39,655 nucleotides of DNA from DAISIL01 sp036822015 (GCA_036822015.1 DAISIL010000028.1:1-39655), one strand, 5' to 3'. Positions 7,815-17,302 are shown, counted from the stretch's first letter. Translations and numbers: made by a program. Notes: generated by a model not told the origin, from the sequence alone.

Positions 7815-10800
7815 AACAAGTACTGATTGTTCTGTTTTTGCTTTGCCTCGGCGGGTCTTTTTCTGTTCGGGCGCAGGTACCTAATCCAGCCGATTTTGGC
7901 TTCGATTGGATTGAGTTTGATAACATTGTCTTTGCTAAGGTAAGGGTCAGTCGGACGGGCATTACGCGCATTCCCTACCAAACCCTATCCCAGGTCAATC
8001 TTTTCCCCACCGGTACGCGGGTCAATCCCCAGCGGTTTCGGGTATTTTATCGGGGCAAGGCGATGAACTTTCGCGTGATCGGAGAGGAGGATGGCAGTTT
8101 TGATCCGGGCGACTATCTGGAGGTCTATACCCAGCGCAACCTCGGTGATATGGATGAGCTCCTCTACGACCGCCCTGAAAGCAAGACCAACCCCTACATT
8201 GCAACTTTTAGTAGTAGCTCTTTTTATTTTGTTAGTTTTCAGCGCGATCCCGACCGCTTTGGAGAGCGCGTCCCGCTTATTCCGCTCAACGGCGGCGACA
8301 CCCTGCCCCTTGTGCCGTTTCATCGGGAGGAGTTGGTACGGCACTTCACCGAAAGCGTCAATTATGGCGAGGTCAATCCGGCTAACCTCAGAACCCTAGA
8401 CCCCTCCGGCGGCGCACTCGACAGCCGATACGTGGAGGGTAAGGGCTACACCAGTCGCCTCTATGCGGGGCCCAATCCTGCGCAGGGGCAGTTTTTTTTG
8501 GATTTTGCGGTTACGGATGCCTACGCCGATACGATTTTTTTTCCCGAGCTTGAGGTTTCCATCAAAGGGCGGGTTAATTCCTTCCATCGCAACGCCGTTT
8601 TTGTGGGAACGCCACAAGAGCTACTGCCCCAGCCGGATATTGTCCTGAGCCGCTATGAGCAAAAGCGTTTGCGCTACGTAGCCAGCCCCGAAACGGGTAT
8701 TCCGTTTCCGGACCGCCAGGGGGTATTTCGATTTCGTACCGAGCAGTCCACCGAACCCGGAGCTTATACCGAGTATTCGGTCTCTTTTGGGCGGCTGCAA
8801 TTTCCCCAAACCTTTGCCGGAGAGGTTCCCGAAACGGGAAAATACTACACGCTCTACCCCAACGACAGCACGCGCCGCGCCGTCGTCGAGATTCCACGAC
8901 CGCCACGCGCCGCCCGAGTCTATGACCTGACCGACCCCTGGAACATCCAGGAGATCGAATACCGCAGCACGGCCAGTGGTAGCATCCGCTTTGTCGTCGA
9001 TAGGCTCCGCAACGGACGAAAACTTTGGGTGGTCAGTGATTCGGCTTACGAGGTAGCCACCGATGCTACGGCCGTTAAGTGGCTTGACATGACGCAACTT
9101 GACCCCAGCAGGGTGGATTACATCATCCTGACTCACAAAGATTTACGTTCTCCTACCGATCCCATCTCGCGCTATGCCGCCTACAGGCAAAGCCCAGAAG
9201 GAGGAGGTTTTCGCGTCCTGACCGTCGAGATTGAGCAACTCTACAATACCTTTACCTTCGGGGAGGAAACCCCGCTGGCCATCCGTCGTTTTGCCGATTA
9301 TATGCTCCGTACCGGTGATCCCAAATTTCTGTTCATCATCGGAAAAGGATTGCACTTCACCAGCCGCTACGAAGATCAGCTTCCCGGGAGCCTCCAATGG
9401 ACCAGGCGCAACCTCATCCCGCCTTACTCTTTCCCCGGCACGGACTACGAGTACACGGCCGGGCTAGATGGCTTTCCCAACTTTGTGCCAGCCATACCAA
9501 CGGGACGACTTCCGGCCATGACCGAAACCGAGGTAGAAAACTATCTCCAAAAAGTAATCGAGTACGAGCGCAATCCCGAGGCACAGGTCTGGCGAAAAAA
9601 TATCCTTCAGCTCAGCGGAGGAATAAATGCCAACGAAAACCGCATCTTTCGTTCCTATATGGAGGGCTTTGCCCAGGTGGCTTCGGGTAACTTCCTGGGG
9701 GCCGATGTCCGCACGATTGCCAAACAGACTACCGATTTTGTGGAGTTTTTTAATATCTCCGATCAAATTAACCAAGGAGTAGGATTGGTTACGTTTTTTG
9801 GTCATGCTAGCTTGAATATCACCGATATTGATATTGGCCGCGTAACTGACCCCAGCCTGGGCTACAACAACAAGGGCCGCTACCCGCTCATCATGGTTAA
9901 TGGCTGCGGATCCGGAGATGTTTATACGACTAGCCCCAGCTCTTTTGGCGAAAACTGGATGCTCGCCAAAGATAAGGGCGCGATTGCATTTTTGGCACAC
10001 TCGCATCTGGGCTTCAGTGGTATTTTGCGCTTCCATACCCAGACCTTTTACGAAGTAGCCTTTGGTGATACAGAATTTATCAACAAATCGCTAGGGGAGG
10101 TCATCCGCGAAACCAACCGCCAACTCATGGCGCGTAGCCCGAACAACAAACTCCTCGAGGCATCGGCTCAACAAGTTGTTCTGCAAGGGGATCCAGCCAT
10201 ACGCCTCGTTCCTTTTGATCGCCCAGATTATGCCCTAAGCACAAACAACGTATCCATTGCGCCCTACAACCCTATCCTGGAAAACGTCGCCTCCCCCGAT
10301 TCGTTTTACATCGAAATTGATGCCCAAAACCTGGGTATCGTCGATAAAGCAAGGCGTAATTTTGAGGTATTGGTGCGCCGCACATTCAGCGATGGAACGG
10401 TGGTTACGTACCCCTTGCGCACGTATGCCTATCTGCGTCGTAGCCGTGTGTTGCGCTTCCCCATCATCACGGCGGAGGAAAACCGAGGGCGTGCCGCCGG
10501 ACAAAACCGCTTCGAGATCATCCTCGATCCCAACAACCAGGTCGAAGAGCTATCCGAGAGCAATAACGCCGCCGAACTCAATTATTTTTTCGGTGATGCA
10601 CCCCTGCTGGCCATTGCTCCCCGAGAGTACAGCATCGTCAATACGCCCGCCTCTCGGATTACTTTTGTGGCACAAAACCCCAATTTTGACGGGACGGAGC
10701 AGCGGTATCTCTTCCAACTCGACACCAACGCCAACTTCACCAACCCCACCGAGCGCAGCCTCACCTCGAGGGAGCAGCTCATCCGTTGGGAGGAAAACCT

Positions 10801-12853
10801 ACCTGTTCCCGTTCCCGAAACGGTGCATTATTGGCGCATCCGTATCCTTACAAATGCCACCGAGGATACGCTCTGGACACAATCCTCTTTTGTCTATATC
10901 CCCGATGGGCCCGAAGGTTGGTCGCAAAGTCATTTTCCACAATTCTTTGAATCACAAGTAGATAGAATCACGCTCAACAAGCCGGCTTACCGTTGGGACT
11001 TTGCCACCTATGAGCGGCAACTAGACTTTTATGCTTATTTGCCCGGCCGTGGAGAGCGTCCATACAGCATCACCATCGACGGTGAAAAAGTCGTGGAGGG
11101 CAACTGTGGACAAGCGGCCAACTTCATTTCGATGGTCGTCCTGGATCAGTTCACGGGCGAGGTCTATCGCCCCCGGCCGGGGGATGAGTGCGGCAACTCG
11201 CTATCGGCTACTCTGGCTTTCTACAACACGCTCGAGTCGCGATTTTCCCAAATTCCCGAAGGCGACTGGGTGATCCTGCAACTCTCCACGGGGATCAACC
11301 CGCCTTTTGTCCGAGACTTTTTTGTGCAGGCCGCCCGCTTGCTTGGCGCGGATTCCACGACCATCAACGCCAGGGTAGGTAATGCCTTTGCGATGGTGGG
11401 CCGGCGCGGAGGAACACCCGAAGACTTCTTCATTCTGGGCCCCAACTCGGAGGGTATCGTGGAGGGAAGCCACCGCATCGGGGGGCGCAACAACACCGGA
11501 ACCATCCGCTCGACGCGCATTGGGCCTGCTACCCGCTGGAATACGCTCATTCATCGCCTCAAAGACCCCAAGACAGAAACACGCGGCTGGCAACTAGACC
11601 TACTGACCGAAAACAACGACGGACAAATACGACCACTTTTACGGGACATTCAGGAAAGCGAAATTGATCTTTCAAATATCGCAGCAGATCAATTCCTGCG
11701 GCTAAGCATCCGAAAGTTTCACACCGAAACCAAAGACCCCCTACCTCCCCAACTTGATCTCTGGAGGGTCATCTATCAGGAGGTACCCGAAGGGATTTTG
11801 CTCTATGATACCCTGACCTATAAGCCCAGCACAACATTAGAAATCCTAGAAGGCGAGCCGATACAGATCGGTTTTGTTTTTGAAAACATCAGCGGATCGC
11901 CTTTTGAGCAGCCCCTGGTGGTGCGCTACGAGATTCAAAACCTAAATACCGGACAGACGACTACGCTACAAGATACCCTGACTACCCTCGAAGGCAACCA
12001 AAGCCTGACCTTTCAGACCAACTTTCCTTCACTGGATTTCTTCGGCGAAAATCAAATGCTTGTTACCGTTAATCCGCAGTTGCAACCCGAGCAGCGATTG
12101 GACAACAACGTGCTGCCCGTGCGTTTTACGGTCAAGCCCGACGACATCAATCCTGTTCTGGATGTGGCTTTTGATGGTAAACGCCTCATGGATGGCGACT
12201 TAATCGCTCCCAATCCGGTCATTACGGTTGTTCTCAAAGATGAGAGCAGGGTACGCATTCGGCAGGATACCATCGGAATCAATCTGACCCTACAGAAAAA
12301 CGACTGCGATGGCTGCCTCCCCGAGCGCATCAACTTCTCCGATCCGCGCCTGACCTGGCAGGCCCTCCCCGAAAACCGCTTCGAGATCGTCTATCAGCCT
12401 GATCCATTATCCGATGGTAGCTATCGCTTTGCCGTACAAGGACAGGATTTGAGCGGTAACCTTTCGGGCTTCGAGCCGTATCAGATCAACTTTCAGGTCA
12501 TCAACGCCTCCACGATCACGCACTTTTATCCCTATCCCAATCCGTTTTCTACCCGAACGCGCTTTGTCTTCACCCTGACGGGCAGCCAGATACCGGAGGA
12601 TATCAAGATACAGATCATGACCATCTCGGGGAAAGTCGTCCGGACGATCCACCGCGACGAACTCGGGCCGCTACGCATCGGCGATAACATCACGGAGTTT
12701 GCCTGGGACGGCACGGATGCCTTTGGCGATCAGCTGGCCAATGGTGTATATCTCTACAAGGTCTCGATTCGTGATGCTGGCTTTGACCACCGAGAAACGG
12801 CCGGCGATGGTCTCTTCAAGCACAACATCGGGAAGATTTATTTGATGAAATAA
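7811..12853 (+). CDS. PorU2-like C25 family peptidase, putative T9SS sortase
   Basis: A 1680-residue exported protein, longer than the 1100-1300 residues usual for PorU. It has a signal peptide (about residues 1-22), a long N-terminal beta-rich region, and a gingipain-type (C25) peptidase domain at about residues 430-780. The catalytic dyad is visible as His665 in FFGHAS and Cys699 in NGCGSG, 34 residues apart as in the gingipain fold. Beta-sandwich regions follow, including a CARDB-like segment near residues 850-920, and the C-terminus (about 1570-1680) is a FlgD-like domain beginning PYPNPF. PorU removes the C-terminal signal of T9SS cargo and attaches it to lipopolysaccharide. This longer form is usually annotated as a putative second sortase; it could instead be a secreted peptidase. 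It overlaps the PorV-like gene by ATGA, which supports a joint role. Confidence 0.85.
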   Translation: MKQVLIVLFLLCLGGSFSVRAQVPNPADFGFDWIEFDNIVFAKVRVSRTGITRIPYQTLSQVNLFPTGTRVNPQRFRVFYRGKAMNFRVIGEEDGSFDPGDYLEVYTQRNLGDMDELLYDRPESKTNPYIATFSSSSFYFVSFQRDPDRFGERVPLIPLNGGDTLPLVPFHREELVRHFTESVNYGEVNPANLRTLDPSGGALDSRYVEGKGYTSRLYAGPNPAQGQFFLDFAVTDAYADTIFFPELEVSIKGRVNSFHRNAVFVGTPQELLPQPDIVLSRYEQKRLRYVASPETGIPFPDRQGVFRFRTEQSTEPGAYTEYSVSFGRLQFPQTFAGEVPETGKYYTLYPNDSTRRAVVEIPRPPRAARVYDLTDPWNIQEIEYRSTASGSIRFVVDRLRNGRKLWVVSDSAYEVATDATAVKWLDMTQLDPSRVDYIILTHKDLRSPTDPISRYAAYRQSPEGGGFRVLTVEIEQLYNTFTFGEETPLAIRRFADYMLRTGDPKFLFIIGKGLHFTSRYEDQLPGSLQWTRRNLIPPYSFPGTDYEYTAGLDGFPNFVPAIPTGRLPAMTETEVENYLQKVIEYERNPEAQVWRKNILQLSGGINANENRIFRSYMEGFAQVASGNFLGADVRTIAKQTTDFVEFFNISDQINQGVGLVTFFGHASLNITDIDIGRVTDPSLGYNNKGRYPLIMVNGCGSGDVYTTSPSSFGENWMLAKDKGAIAFLAHSHLGFSGILRFHTQTFYEVAFGDTEFINKSLGEVIRETNRQLMARSPNNKLLEASAQQVVLQGDPAIRLVPFDRPDYALSTNNVSIAPYNPILENVASPDSFYIEIDAQNLGIVDKARRNFEVLVRRTFSDGTVVTYPLRTYAYLRRSRVLRFPIITAEENRGRAAGQNRFEIILDPNNQVEELSESNNAAELNYFFGDAPLLAIAPREYSIVNTPASRITFVAQNPNFDGTEQRYLFQLDTNANFTNPTERSLTSREQLIRWEENLPVPVPETVHYWRIRILTNATEDTLWTQSSFVYIPDGPEGWSQSHFPQFFESQVDRITLNKPAYRWDFATYERQLDFYAYLPGRGERPYSITIDGEKVVEGNCGQAANFISMVVLDQFTGEVYRPRPGDECGNSLSATLAFYNTLESRFSQIPEGDWVILQLSTGINPPFVRDFFVQAARLLGADSTTINARVGNAFAMVGRRGGTPEDFFILGPNSEGIVEGSHRIGGRNNTGTIRSTRIGPATRWNTLIHRLKDPKTETRGWQLDLLTENNDGQIRPLLRDIQESEIDLSNIAADQFLRLSIRKFHTETKDPLPPQLDLWRVIYQEVPEGILLYDTLTYKPSTTLEILEGEPIQIGFVFENISGSPFEQPLVVRYEIQNLNTGQTTTLQDTLTTLEGNQSLTFQTNFPSLDFFGENQMLVTVNPQLQPEQRLDNNVLPVRFTVKPDDINPVLDVAFDGKRLMDGDLIAPNPVITVVLKDESRVRIRQDTIGINLTLQKNDCDGCLPERINFSDPRLTWQALPENRFEIVYQPDPLSDGSYRFAVQGQDLSGNLSGFEPYQINFQVINASTITHFYPYPNPFSTRTRFVFTLTGSQIPEDIKIQIMTISGKVVRTIHRDELGPLRIGDNITEFAWDGTDAFGDQLANGVYLYKVSIRDAGFDHRETAGDGLFKHNIGKIYLMK

Positions 12854-12855
12854 AA

Positions 12856-12892
12856 AAAGACCGATCAGGTTTTGAACATCTGATCGGTCTTT
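12856..12892. terminator. Bidirectional terminator between the PorU2-like and M16 genes
   Basis: Perfect 13-bp arms AAAGACCGATCAG (12856-12868) and CTGATCGGTCTTT (12880-12892) enclose an 11-base loop. On the minus strand the stem is followed by a long T run, best for the M16 gene; on the plus strand the T run continues after a CG step (12895-12899). Confidence 0.9.
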
Positions 12893-12897
12893 CGTTT

Positions 12898-14964
12898 TTA
12901 CTTCACTTTGAAAAATCCCTTTTCAAGCTCGGGATTGACTTCTACTTTCTCGATTTTGAGTGGCAAAGGTGCAGGCATCTGGGGGTTCGTGATCTTGGAA
13001 CCAAAGGGGAACAGGATACCCTCCACTTCGCGGTAGTCATCGAGGGTGATCGTTTGGTTAGGGGCAACGATTTTGAGGAGCAAAAATGTTTCGGTATCGT
13101 AGAGGCGCGTGCGGCTTTGTCCTTCGGAGGATTGATAAACGACCTTGAAAGCGTTTTTTCCATCCACTTTCTCTACGCCCTGGAGTTCGGCGGTGAGTCC
13201 GTTGGAGGCGTAGTCGAGTTCGAGGAACGTAATGGCATCTATGGACATCTCCTTGAGCATGTCTCCCTCGAGAAGTTGTGCGCCACGGGGTGAGACCGCC
13301 TGGGCTTGTTTGCCGTCAAAGATTTGCTCTTGCTTGCCCATGCCCATAGGCAGGGTGGTGATGTTGCGAAGTTTGTTGGGACGTTCGGCGACCATCTCCA
13401 TCCCGAGGGTCATGCCTTGCATGGAGGCAGAGGCGGTACGGCGCAGGGTCTTGACCGCTTTGAGTTTGTCGGCTCCACCAACGGCAGTTAGGTATTTTTC
13501 GATGACCTGCTCTACGGTCATCTCTTTCAGGAGTGCTTCCTCATCGACGGCTTCCACGGGATTGCCGTAGCGGTCATATTCTTTGACCTGGCCAAAACGG
13601 GTCAGTTCCTCCCGAATTTTTTTGCCATCTCCAACGGTGATGATGCGGGCTTTATTGGGGTCTATGTACTTTTGAGCCGCTTTTTGGATGTCGGCGATGG
13701 TGAGCGCATCGACTTTTTGGAGATAAGTGGCGTAATAATCTTTGGGCAGGTCATAACGAACGGTATTGATGGCAAAACGCGCCATTGTTTGGGGGTCTTC
13801 GAGGGAGCGAGCAAACCGTCCCGAGAAGACACTCTTAGCAAGGGCTAACTCTGCATCCGAGATGGGTTCTTTGTGCATCCGTTCGATCTCGTACATGAAC
13901 TCGGCCACGGCACTATCGGTTACCTCCGTACGTACTTTGGCTGAAGCGCGAAAAGCACCAATTTCGTCGTCGGGTGAGAGGGATGAGTAAGCACCGTAGG
14001 TGTATCCTTTGTCCTCGCGGAGGTTTTGGAAGAGGCGTGCCGAGAAGCCGTTGTTGCCCAGGATGCCATTGGCCATGCTGGCAGCGATATAATCAGGGCT
14101 ATTGACTTTGAGTTCGACCGGATAAGCAATCGTGATGATGGACTGCACCGCTCCTGCCTTGTCCATCAGGGCTACTTCGGGGGTGGCCACTGCCTGGGGC
14201 TTCTCGTAGGTATGGGCGGGTACATCGGCTTTTTCCCATTTTCCGAAATGCTTGTTTACCAATGCTTTGGCTTCTTTAAGGGTGATGTCTCCGACGATGG
14301 CCAGGTAAGCGATATTGGGGCGGAAGTACGTTTGGTAATAGCCTCGGCAGTGTCCCGTCGTGATGGACTCGAGGGAGGCTTTGGTTTCGACTTCTCCGTA
14401 AGGGTGATCCTTGCCGTAGGTCATCACTCGGCTAAGGTCAGCCATGATGGCATCGGGGTTTTGCTCGCCAGCTTCGAGTCCGTCGATGGATTCCTTGCGC
14501 AGCTTTTCGAGTTCTTCGGTAGGGAAGGTGGGGTTGAGGAGTACATCGGCGGCCAACTCAAAGAGCTTTTCATTGTGGCGTTTGAGGGCGGAGGCATATA
14601 CGCCGGTGCTGTAGGTCATCAAGGTAGCTCCGATAAAGTCAATTTCCTGATCCAGTTCGGCTTTGGTGCGCGTTGTTGTACCGCGTTTGAGCATCTGCCC
14701 CGTGATGCTGACGTATCCAGCGGCGGGGCCTTCCTTGATCGGATCGCGATCGAGGGTGATCTGCATCGTTACGCGGGGGGTCTTGGGATTGCTGACCACA
14801 TAGACGCGCAGTCCGTTTTCGAGGGTGAACGATTCGTACTCGCCCAGCTGGATGGCACGGGGGGCGGCTGGCTTGGGCGGTTGGCTACGGTCTAGCTTTT
14901 GGGCTTGGGCAACGGGGAGCCACAGCAAAAGACAAAGGATGAGTGTGCTAAGACGTTGTATCAT
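12898..14964 (-). CDS. M16 family peptidase homologue lacking the zinc motif
   Basis: A 688-residue exported protein with a signal peptide (residues 1-21), two M16 (pitrilysin/processing peptidase) domains up to about residue 465, and a C-terminal domain of about 210 residues that resembles the outer-membrane lipoprotein carrier fold (VEQVIEKYLTAVGG onward). Active M16 peptidases have HxxEH before the 'ML..GT' segment. Here the corresponding residues 86-90 read SITGQ ahead of MLKRGT, so zinc binding and catalysis are not expected. M16 enzymes often work as an active plus inactive pair, but no active partner is present in this window. The gene diverges from the GT2 gene and ends at a bidirectional terminator. 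Likely location is the periplasm; a chaperone or partner-subunit role is inference. Confidence 0.88.
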   Translation of the reverse strand: MIQRLSTLILCLLLWLPVAQAQKLDRSQPPKPAAPRAIQLGEYESFTLENGLRVYVVSNPKTPRVTMQITLDRDPIKEGPAAGYVSITGQMLKRGTTTRTKAELDQEIDFIGATLMTYSTGVYASALKRHNEKLFELAADVLLNPTFPTEELEKLRKESIDGLEAGEQNPDAIMADLSRVMTYGKDHPYGEVETKASLESITTGHCRGYYQTYFRPNIAYLAIVGDITLKEAKALVNKHFGKWEKADVPAHTYEKPQAVATPEVALMDKAGAVQSIITIAYPVELKVNSPDYIAASMANGILGNNGFSARLFQNLREDKGYTYGAYSSLSPDDEIGAFRASAKVRTEVTDSAVAEFMYEIERMHKEPISDAELALAKSVFSGRFARSLEDPQTMARFAINTVRYDLPKDYYATYLQKVDALTIADIQKAAQKYIDPNKARIITVGDGKKIREELTRFGQVKEYDRYGNPVEAVDEEALLKEMTVEQVIEKYLTAVGGADKLKAVKTLRRTASASMQGMTLGMEMVAERPNKLRNITTLPMGMGKQEQIFDGKQAQAVSPRGAQLLEGDMLKEMSIDAITFLELDYASNGLTAELQGVEKVDGKNAFKVVYQSSEGQSRTRLYDTETFLLLKIVAPNQTITLDDYREVEGILFPFGSKITNPQMPAPLPLKIEKVEVNPELEKGFFKVK

Positions 14965-15015
14965 AGTCAGGCAAAAAGTTGATGAATTTGAACAGCGAAG
15001 TTAAAAATAAACTAG

Positions 15016-15032
15016 TAGCTTTGCTAACTTTG
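15016..15032 (+). promoter_or_regulatory. Tandem TAnnTTTG boxes before the GT2 gene
   Basis: TAGCTTTG (15016-15023) and TAACTTTG (15025-15032) both match the Bacteroidota -7 box and are one base apart. A TTTG at 14987-14990 lies 25 bases before the first box, slightly longer than the usual spacing. The start codon at 15036 is so close that a transcript from the second box would be nearly leaderless. Confidence 0.4.
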
Positions 15033-15035
15033 TGT

Positions 15036-15998
15036 ATGGATATATCTTTGGTCATTCCGCTCCTCAACGAATCCGAATCTTTGCCCGAACTCCACGACTG
15101 GATACGGCGGGTCTTAGAGAAAGAAAGACTGAACTACGAAATCATCTTCATCGACGACGGCAGCAGTGATGACTCCTGGGCGGTTATCAACGAGCTAGCC
15201 CGCCAAAACCCCGCTGTTCGTGGCATCTCTTTTACGCGCAACTACGGCAAATCAGCAGCCCTGGCTACAGGCTTTGAGCACGTGCGCGGACAAGTTGTCG
15301 TTACGATGGATGCCGACCTACAAGACAGCCCCGACGAGCTACCCGAACTCTACCGATTGATCGCGGAGGAAAAATACCACATCGTATCTGGCTGGAAAAA
15401 AAGGCGTTATGATAACGTACTCTTCAAAAACATCCCCAGCAAACTCTACAATGCCGTTACACGTGCCATCTCGGGTATTCCCTTGCATGACTTCAACTGC
15501 GGTCTCAAGTCCTATGATAGGCGTGTGGTGCAAAGCCTGTACCTCTACGGCGAAATGCACCGTTACATCCCGCTGCTGGCCAAGTGGAACGGCTTTTCTA
15601 AGATCACCGAAAAAGTCGTTGTGCATCAGCCACGCAAGTACGGGGTATCCAAGTTTGGGCTGGAGCGTTTCCTGAATGGCTTTCTGGATTTGATGTCGGT
15701 AACGCTCCTGACGCGCTTCCGCAAAAAGCCCATGCACCTCTTCGGTACGATGGGCATTATCAAATTTTTTATTGGTTTCGTCTTTGCCGTCTGGCTTATC
15801 ATCGAAAAGCAATGGGCGATTTATCACCGGCAGCCGTATCGCGAAATCGTCGATCAGCCCTTGTTTTTTCTGTCCTTGATTGCCCTTGTGGTGGGGGTAC
15901 AGTTATTTTTGGCCGGTTTTATCGCCGAACTCATCGTACATACCAAGCAAGAAAACACCTACAATGTCGCCCAAACCGTGAACATAAACAATCAGTAG
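15036..15998 (+). CDS. GT2 family glycosyltransferase (GtrB/DPM1-like)
   Basis: A 320-residue protein with an N-terminal GT-A catalytic domain and two C-terminal TM helices (near residues 235-260 and 275-305). Motifs are VIPLLNESESLP at the start, FIDDGSSDDS for nucleotide-sugar binding, and the metal-binding MDADLQD. This architecture matches enzymes that load a sugar on undecaprenyl or dolichyl phosphate for transfer across the membrane (GtrB, ArnC, DPM1). The actual sugar is not deducible. I chose ATG 15036 because the conserved domain starts there; the longer frame from 14979 would run through two promoter-like boxes. The stop is one base from the stop of the facing oxidoreductase gene, with no terminator hairpin seen. 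Confidence 0.9.
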   Translation: MDISLVIPLLNESESLPELHDWIRRVLEKERLNYEIIFIDDGSSDDSWAVINELARQNPAVRGISFTRNYGKSAALATGFEHVRGQVVVTMDADLQDSPDELPELYRLIAEEKYHIVSGWKKRRYDNVLFKNIPSKLYNAVTRAISGIPLHDFNCGLKSYDRRVVQSLYLYGEMHRYIPLLAKWNGFSKITEKVVVHQPRKYGVSKFGLERFLNGFLDLMSVTLLTRFRKKPMHLFGTMGIIKFFIGFVFAVWLIIEKQWAIYHRQPYREIVDQPLFFLSLIALVVGVQLFLAGFIAELIVHTKQENTYNVAQTVNINNQ

Positions 15999-15999
15999 A

Positions 16000-17268
16000 T
16001 CACAGTTTGCCTTTCATCATGCGGTTCCAGTAGAGCCAGGGCAATCCCTCGCGCTTCAAAAGCCACATGCTGTAACGCTCCTTGGAGGTATCGAAGGGAA
16101 AGGATGGAGCAGGTTCGTTGTTGTAATCAAACTCGGCCAGCACCATGCGCCCGTAGCGCGTTACGAGGGGGCAGGAGCTGTAGCCATCGTAGGTAGGGTT
16201 GCCGTTGATTTGTTGTTGATCCATAACGGTTAGCAAGTTCTTGACCAACACGGGGGCTTGCTTACGGACGGCCGCACCCGTCTTTGCATTGGGCGTTCCG
16301 GCGACATCTCCGAGCGCAAACACATTGGGATAGCGGTTGTGCTGGAGCGTGTATTTGTCCACATCCACCCAGCCGTAGGGACTATTTGGCATCGCCAGCG
16401 GGCTTTTCTTGATAAAATCGGGCGCACTTTGTGGGGGAGCCAGGTGAAGCATCTCGAAGGGAATCGTTACTCGCGTCGTTCCTTCTACGCGCATTTGGAG
16501 CTTTTCGTCGCGGTCTTCGAGCAGTACACAATCGCTTTCGATGTTGGTGATCTCATAGACGGCTTCTTTTTTCTCGCCCCGAATCTCAACCAGGTTATGG
16601 TGAAATTTGGTGATAATATCGCGATCGTGGATGATCTCGTTGAGTGTTTTGGCAAACTTTTTTACGCCAAAGATCACCGATCCAGGCGTAGCAAAGATGA
16701 CGTTGGCGGCCTCTCGGAGGCCATTCTTACGGAAGTAGTCCTCGGCAAGATACATGATCTTTTGGGGTGCGCCGCCGCACTTAATGGGCGTAGCGGGCTG
16801 GGTAAAGAGGGCGTTTCCTCCCCTAAACTCCTGGAGCAGTTGCCAGGTGTAAGGGGCGTAACGTTGGTCGTAGTTGCTGGTTACGCCGTTTTTGCCGATG
16901 CTGTCTTTAAGACCCGGGATACCGTCCCAATCGAGTTGGATACCGGCGGCGACGATCAGAAAATCATAACCAATCTTTTGGTTATTACGAGTAGTAACGG
17001 TTTGGCTTTCAGGGTCAATTTCTGCGGCATAGGCTTTGATCCATTTGGCTCCTTTGGGGATGTAGTCAGCTTCGCTGCGGGCGGTTTTGTCTAAGTCATA
17101 AGCACCAGCACCTACGAGTGTCCAGGCAGGTTGGTAATAATGTACTTCGGAGGGTTCGATGATGGCAACGTCGAGGTTTTTGCGCATATTGAGCAAGCGG
17201 GCTGCGGCAAAAATACCAGCCGTTCCGCCGCCAATAATCAAGACTTGGTGATGGGTGGGTGTGGACAT
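16000..17268 (-). CDS. Type II-like sulfide:quinone oxidoreductase
   Basis: A 422-residue FAD-dependent enzyme that oxidises sulfide to a persulfide or polysulfide and passes electrons to quinone at the inner face of the cytoplasmic membrane. The dinucleotide-binding motif is GGGTAG (13-18) and the second FAD contact is in ALGDVAG (318-324). The two redox cysteines expected for the mitochondrial-type (SQOR-like) enzymes are present: Cys164 in PIKCGGAPQK and Cys366 in SSCPLVTRYG. Residues around the C-terminus (KREGLPWLYWNRMMKG) form the membrane-binding amphipathic part. The enzyme may serve sulfide detoxification more than energy gain. The quinone would be menaquinone, and menB lies at 35105-35947. 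It stands alone with no persulfide dioxygenase or rhodanese beside it. Confidence 0.9.
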   Translation of the reverse strand: MSTPTHHQVLIIGGGTAGIFAAARLLNMRKNLDVAIIEPSEVHYYQPAWTLVGAGAYDLDKTARSEADYIPKGAKWIKAYAAEIDPESQTVTTRNNQKIGYDFLIVAAGIQLDWDGIPGLKDSIGKNGVTSNYDQRYAPYTWQLLQEFRGGNALFTQPATPIKCGGAPQKIMYLAEDYFRKNGLREAANVIFATPGSVIFGVKKFAKTLNEIIHDRDIITKFHHNLVEIRGEKKEAVYEITNIESDCVLLEDRDEKLQMRVEGTTRVTIPFEMLHLAPPQSAPDFIKKSPLAMPNSPYGWVDVDKYTLQHNRYPNVFALGDVAGTPNAKTGAAVRKQAPVLVKNLLTVMDQQQINGNPTYDGYSSCPLVTRYGRMVLAEFDYNNEPAPSFPFDTSKERYSMWLLKREGLPWLYWNRMMKGKL

Positions 17269-17283
17269 GGGGAATGAAACTTA

Positions 17284-17302
17284 AATGAATGAATGAATGA
17301 AT
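17284..17302. repeat. Short AATG tandem repeat
   Basis: Four perfect AATG units (17284-17299) followed by AAT lie 15 bases upstream of the sulfide:quinone oxidoreductase start codon (minus strand). They are in the leader or promoter region, not in a coding sequence. Slippage of such a tract could change promoter spacing, but no promoter box was found to anchor this. Confidence 0.7.

Noticed and set aside
9464..10036. 190-residue minus-strand frame inside the PorU2-like gene
   Set aside because: It lies across the C25 catalytic region of the other strand and has no features of a real protein.
10257..10961. 234-residue second-frame ORF inside the PorU2-like gene
   Set aside because: Rich in proline, serine and arginine without domain structure; a shifted-frame shadow of the long gene.
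14026..14895. 289-residue frame on the plus strand opposite the M16 gene
   Set aside because: The M16 gene on the other strand has a signal peptide, recognisable domains and a terminator; the opposite frame has no motif and looks like a codon-bias shadow.
16258..17094. 278-residue plus-strand frame opposite the sulfide:quinone oxidoreductase
   Set aside because: The oxidoreductase on the minus strand has all expected motifs. The opposite frame resembles no protein family.
17284..17302. AATG repeat as a phase-variable tract
   Set aside because: Only four units, and no promoter boxes around it; listed as a repeat only.
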